Positions 14,634 through 17,733 of a DNA stretch of 17,733 bases are shown here, piece after piece. Under the pieces are notes generated by a model. That model did no database searches. It saw nothing but the letters and a program-made list of their open reading frames with translations, and was not told the DNA's origin. The DNA comes from Caldilineaceae bacterium. Lineage in GTDB: Bacteria > Chloroflexota > Anaerolineae > Caldilineales > Caldilineaceae. The position numbers and the translations under genes were made by a program. Position 1 is the first letter of the stretch. The number at the start of each line of letters is the position of its first letter. Where the stretch lies: contig JAPPKT010000632.1 of the NCBI GenBank assembly GCA_028819675.1, positions 1 to 17,733 on the forward strand, written 5' to 3'.

Positions 14634-15881
14634 ATGCTTTTCAATCGCGCCCGCGCTATCGACTATATGCGGCAATACGGGCTAGATGTCCTGGTTGCGA
14701 CATCTCCGGTCAACATCACCTATTTCACCGACTACTACTGCTGGATCGACCCGCTGTTCAAAGAGTTCATGATGGTGCCGGGGGCGTCTTCCAACCTGGC
14801 GCAGGCCTATGCCGTCTTCCCGCTTGAGGGCGAGCCCGCCCTGGTCGTCAATCCGTTGTTCGCCGCCAACGCCGAGGAGCTGTGGGTTAAGGATCTGCAC
14901 ATCTTTGGCAGCGCCGGCCTCGACGACTCGCTTCCCGCCGGCGAGCTGCCCGAGTCCTTGCTCCTTCTTCAGGAGCTCCTCCATGCCCCGCACGGCAACG
15001 ATACGCCGACCGACGCTCTCCTGAGCGTTCTGAATCAGCATGGGCTGACGGGCGCGCGCATCGGCCTGGAGACGGAAGGTTTGCCTGCGGAGACGAAGGA
15101 AGTCATAGAGCGGGCCCTGCCTGACGCCTCCCTCAGGAACTGTTCCGATCTGATCCGCATGGTTCGGATGGTGAAGAGCGCAGAAGAGATTCAACGACTG
15201 ACCCGCTCGGCAGAGATCAACGAGCAGGCGGCGATGGAGTCTCTGGCCATGGCCCGGCCCGGGCTGGCCGTGTCAGAGATGGCGGGGCACTACCGGGCGC
15301 TGGCGGCGCAGATGGGCGCCGATTTCGATCATTTTGCGTTCGGCGTGCGCGGCCTGGGCATGACGACAGAAACCGGCTACCAGTTGGCGGACGATGACGT
15401 TCTCTACGTCGATTACGGCTGCATCTACCGGTACTGCTTCTCCGACAGCGGCACGACGCTGGCGATGAGAGAACTGCCGCCCGACTTGAGCGAGCGTTTT
15501 GCAGCGTTGCGAGCCTGCATGGACGCCGGTGAGGAGGCGATGCGGCCGGGCGCCAAGGCGTCTAATGTCGCAGACGCCATGGTCGATGCCCTGCACGATC
15601 GCGGTATCACCGCCTCCTTCCCGCACGGGCACGGCGTGGGCCTGGAGGTGCGCGACTACCCCGTCCTGGTACCCGACAATGGGCTGCGTATCAAGGATGA
15701 CTGTGTGGATCTGCCGTCCGACCTGACGCTGGAAGCGGACATGGTCCTCAACCTGGAGGCCCCGCTCTTTATGCCGGGCGTCGGCTCTCTGCACATAGAG
15801 CAGTCATACGTCGTGACGCCGCAGGGGAGCCGGCCCCTCGTTGACCAGGAAAGACGGCAGCCCGTGGTCATCGGTCAGTAA
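14634..15881 (+). CDS. M24 family metallohydrolase (Xaa-Pro aminopeptidase / creatinase-like)
   Basis: 415-residue pita-bread metalloenzyme. An N-terminal creatinase-like domain (about 1-170, starting MLFNRARAIDYMRQYGLDVLVA in style) leads to the catalytic domain (about 180-400). All five dinuclear metal ligands of M24 peptidases are visible: Asp260 (YVDYG), Asp271 (SDSGTT), His333 (HGHGVG), Glu375 (NLEAP) and Glu389 (HIEQS). That argues for a working two-metal peptidase or related hydrolase, and against creatinase proper, which lacks the metal set. Relatives with this architecture include Xaa-Pro dipeptidases and ectoine or other amide hydrolases. AAGGAGAG precedes the ATG at 14634. It sits 37 bases after the SDR gene, within a cluster of sugar-type enzymes, so it may hydrolyse an amide-bearing intermediate rather than a dietary dipeptide. 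Confidence 0.9.
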   Translation: MLFNRARAIDYMRQYGLDVLVATSPVNITYFTDYYCWIDPLFKEFMMVPGASSNLAQAYAVFPLEGEPALVVNPLFAANAEELWVKDLHIFGSAGLDDSLPAGELPESLLLLQELLHAPHGNDTPTDALLSVLNQHGLTGARIGLETEGLPAETKEVIERALPDASLRNCSDLIRMVRMVKSAEEIQRLTRSAEINEQAAMESLAMARPGLAVSEMAGHYRALAAQMGADFDHFAFGVRGLGMTTETGYQLADDDVLYVDYGCIYRYCFSDSGTTLAMRELPPDLSERFAALRACMDAGEEAMRPGAKASNVADAMVDALHDRGITASFPHGHGVGLEVRDYPVLVPDNGLRIKDDCVDLPSDLTLEADMVLNLEAPLFMPGVGSLHIEQSYVVTPQGSRPLVDQERRQPVVIGQ

Positions 15882-15933
15882 ACCGGGGCCCTAAAGAGCA
15901 CACGCCGCGACGGCTCAATACCGGTGACTTTCA

Positions 15934-17733
15934 ATGATGGAACTTGCGCTGCGGCGCAATCTGAGCAAATGGCAGCCAATGTCCTTTGTGGTTGTCGGCT
16001 TGGTCGTCACCGTAGCGCTGATCGCGGCCATTCCTCTCTTTACCAACGCCGCATTGGACAGGTTCCTGCGCAGCGAACTCGCCGCGCAGGATGCTGAACT
16101 CCCTCTTTCCAGCCTACTCCTCGTTCATCGCGTGCCCCTTTTGAGCTCGACTCCACTCGAACAGTACAGGCGCGCCGATGACTTTATGCGTCAACGCGCA
16201 ACGGAGCTTCCGGGCCTGCCTCTCACCCGCTTGACCCGCTACGGCTCGACGCGTGTCCTTAAGTTTCTGGCCGCTGCCGACAAAGAGATGCCCGAAGACC
16301 TGCGCCAGTACCAGTCGGCCGGGCTGGCTTTTCTGACCGGCATCGAACAACATGTCGAGATCGTGTTGGGCGAACCCTTGGGACAAACGGACTCGGGCGC
16401 AGCCGGAGATGTCATCCCGGCCTGGGTCAGCGAACGGTTCTATTACGACCACGAGATCCAGGTCGGCGACCGCGTTCTCTTCGGCCTAGACGATTCAGAC
16501 ATTGTTGCTCCCGTCGAAGTGCTGGTCAAGGGCGTTTGGCGCCCAGCCGACGCAGACCGCGGCTTTTGGTTCGAGGAGCCGGAGGCGTTCGCCTTCTATT
16601 TCATCGTTGCCGAGGCCGACTTCATGGGCCGTGTAGCGCCCACCTTGGGGGAACAGGTTCGTAAGTACGCCTGGTTTCTTCTCTTCGACGGAGAGGAGAT
16701 CAAAGTCGACAAGGTGGCGCCTATGCTGGCAGCCATCACCCGTATCCAGGCCAGAACTTCCGGCATCCTGTCCCACGTCGACCTCACCGCGCCCGCATAC
16801 GAGCTTCTGCAAAAGTACGCGGACCGGGCCGCCGCGTTACGGACCTTTCTGCTGCTACTGAGCCTGCCCGTTCTGCTTGCACTCCTGCTCTACACCTTTA
16901 TCTCCTCTGACATCATGGTGGCCTCGGAAGGGAGCGAGATTGTCACGCTCAAGAGCCGGGGCGCATCCAGCCTGCAGATCGTGGCGCTCTATCTGCTGGA
17001 AATGCTTGCGATCGGCGCGCTGTGTCTGACCGCAGGGTTGCTGGCGGCCGGCGGCGTTACGCAGGGAATGGGGCAGGTCTATCGATTTCTGACCTTCGCG
17101 GCCAGGCCGTTGCTGGACCTCTCTTTTTCTGCGCAGGTCGCGCTGTACGCCGGCACGGCGACAGTTTTGGGCATCGGCGCGACACTGCTTTCGGCTGCCG
17201 GAGCGGCCAGGCGCACGGTCGTAACACACCAGCGCATGACGGCGCGCGAGGAGTTCCTCAACCGGGCCCGGCGCAGCGCATGGCTTCCCTTTGAACTCCT
17301 GTTTCTTGCCGGCGTCATCTATGCTTACTGGCGTCTGCGGCAGCAGGAACAGGCCCTTCAGGTCACGCAGGACACGTTCGTGGATCCGCTGCTCCTGCTG
17401 GCTCCCACCGTTTTTGTTGCAGCCGTGGCACTGGTATCCTTGCGAGGGCTTCCGGCCGTCACCGGCCTGCTGGGGCGGGCGGCGAGCCGCTTCATCAGTG
17501 TGCCGCTGTGGCTGGCCATTACACAGATCTCGCGGCGCTCCGGCAGCAATCGCGCACTTCTCTTTCTCCTCATCTTTACCATTGCTCTGGGCCTCTTCAG
17601 CGCCACCTTCGCCGGCACGCTCGATACCCACTATACCGACGTCGTCCGCTACGCCGTCGGCTCCGACCTGGCCATTCAGGTGCAATGGGAGCAGGTGGGC
17701 GGAAGCTCCGAGCAGCGCTGGCGCTATCCTCCT
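15934..17733 (+). CDS. FtsX-family ABC transporter permease, 3' end beyond the window
   Basis: The frame from ATG 15934 stays open for 600 codons to the window edge. Residues 17-38 form a first membrane span, followed by a large outer domain (about 40-303). Further spans lie at about 304-324, 346-372, 401-424, 451-467, 485-503 and 540-560. The SEIVTLKSRGASSLQIVALYL segment (334-353) is the characteristic cytoplasmic loop before the second FtsX span. After about 523, WLAITQISRRSGSN and the span after it look like the start of a second FtsX-type half, followed by a second outer domain. This is the long two-half type of permease that works with a MacB/LolD-like ATPase, moving lipids, lipoproteins or transmitting signals. 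No strong ribosome site: GGTGA at 15923-15927 is the nearest; ATG 15937 is an equally possible start. No ATPase partner is in the window. It lies 52 bases after the M24 gene but is probably a separate function. Confidence 0.85.
   Translation, partial: MMELALRRNLSKWQPMSFVVVGLVVTVALIAAIPLFTNAALDRFLRSELAAQDAELPLSSLLLVHRVPLLSSTPLEQYRRADDFMRQRATELPGLPLTRLTRYGSTRVLKFLAAADKEMPEDLRQYQSAGLAFLTGIEQHVEIVLGEPLGQTDSGAAGDVIPAWVSERFYYDHEIQVGDRVLFGLDDSDIVAPVEVLVKGVWRPADADRGFWFEEPEAFAFYFIVAEADFMGRVAPTLGEQVRKYAWFLLFDGEEIKVDKVAPMLAAITRIQARTSGILSHVDLTAPAYELLQKYADRAAALRTFLLLLSLPVLLALLLYTFISSDIMVASEGSEIVTLKSRGASSLQIVALYLLEMLAIGALCLTAGLLAAGGVTQGMGQVYRFLTFAARPLLDLSFSAQVALYAGTATVLGIGATLLSAAGAARRTVVTHQRMTAREEFLNRARRSAWLPFELLFLAGVIYAYWRLRQQEQALQVTQDTFVDPLLLLAPTVFVAAVALVSLRGLPAVTGLLGRAASRFISVPLWLAITQISRRSGSNRALLFLLIFTIALGLFSATFAGTLDTHYTDVVRYAVGSDLAIQVQWEQVGGSSEQRWRYPP

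Noticed and set aside
16855..17685. 276-codon open frame on the minus strand
   Set aside because: It is antisense to the FtsX-type permease, which reads open for 600 codons with membrane spans and the family loop. The minus product is a low-complexity Gln/Arg/Gly-rich chain.
1..17733. tRNA, rRNA or an intact insertion sequence
   Set aside because: No cloverleaf with a T-arm signature, no rRNA segment, and no transposase-like product or matched terminal inverted repeats were found by reading both strands.

Overview
The window looks like a piece of a GC-rich bacterial chromosome, most probably from the Chloroflexota (Anaerolineae/Caldilineaceae-like). This is an inference. It rests on the style of the large secreted protein (FN3 domains joined by Pro/Thr linkers, plus bacterial leucine-rich repeats), a Yip1-like membrane protein, a FtsX-like permease with a large outer domain, and many sugar-acid style oxidoreductases, aldolases and amidohydrolases. 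No rRNA, tRNA, CRISPR array or intact mobile element was seen.

Layout. 1-491 is non-coding and holds a good sigma70-type promoter (324-352). It drives a D-2-hydroxyacid dehydrogenase (492-1457). Convergent to that, 1786-5682 (minus) encodes a 1298-residue exported protein: signal peptide, three FN3 domains, two leucine-rich-repeat blocks, a fourth FN3 domain, and a C-terminal zinc-protease-like domain. That last domain matches the active-site layout of anthrax lethal factor. A 746-base stretch without a gene follows. Next come a second D-2-hydroxyacid dehydrogenase (6429-7430) and, four bases later, an HpcH/HpaI-type aldolase (7435-8217), which form one operon. An AT-richer accessory segment (about 8218-10270) carries a Yip1-like polytopic membrane protein and a small unrecognised anchored protein with four cysteines.

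From 10271 to 15881 lies a divergent catabolic-looking cluster. To the left, on the minus strand, are a TIM-barrel sugar isomerase/epimerase, an NAD-dependent epimerase/dehydratase and a metal-dependent amidohydrolase; the last two overlap by ATGA. To the right, on the plus strand, are an SDR oxidoreductase and an M24 (prolidase/creatinase-type) hydrolase. Back-to-back promoters lie in the 253 bases between them, with a 6-7-6 inverted repeat over the leftward -35 box, which suggests joint control. The window ends inside a FtsX-family ABC transporter permease (15934 to the edge, open for 600 codons).

Working together (inference): the soluble enzymes resemble a sugar-acid or small-molecule degradation set. 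It contains oxidation/reduction by the SDR, epimerase and hydroxyacid dehydrogenases, ring or lactone hydrolysis by the amidohydrolase, isomerisation by the TIM-barrel enzyme, and retro-aldol cleavage by the HpcH/HpaI aldolase. The substrate cannot be named from sequence. The most unusual items are the LRR/FN3 protein with a lethal-factor-like protease end, the divergently controlled enzyme cluster, and the amidohydrolase that appears to lack one family zinc ligand.
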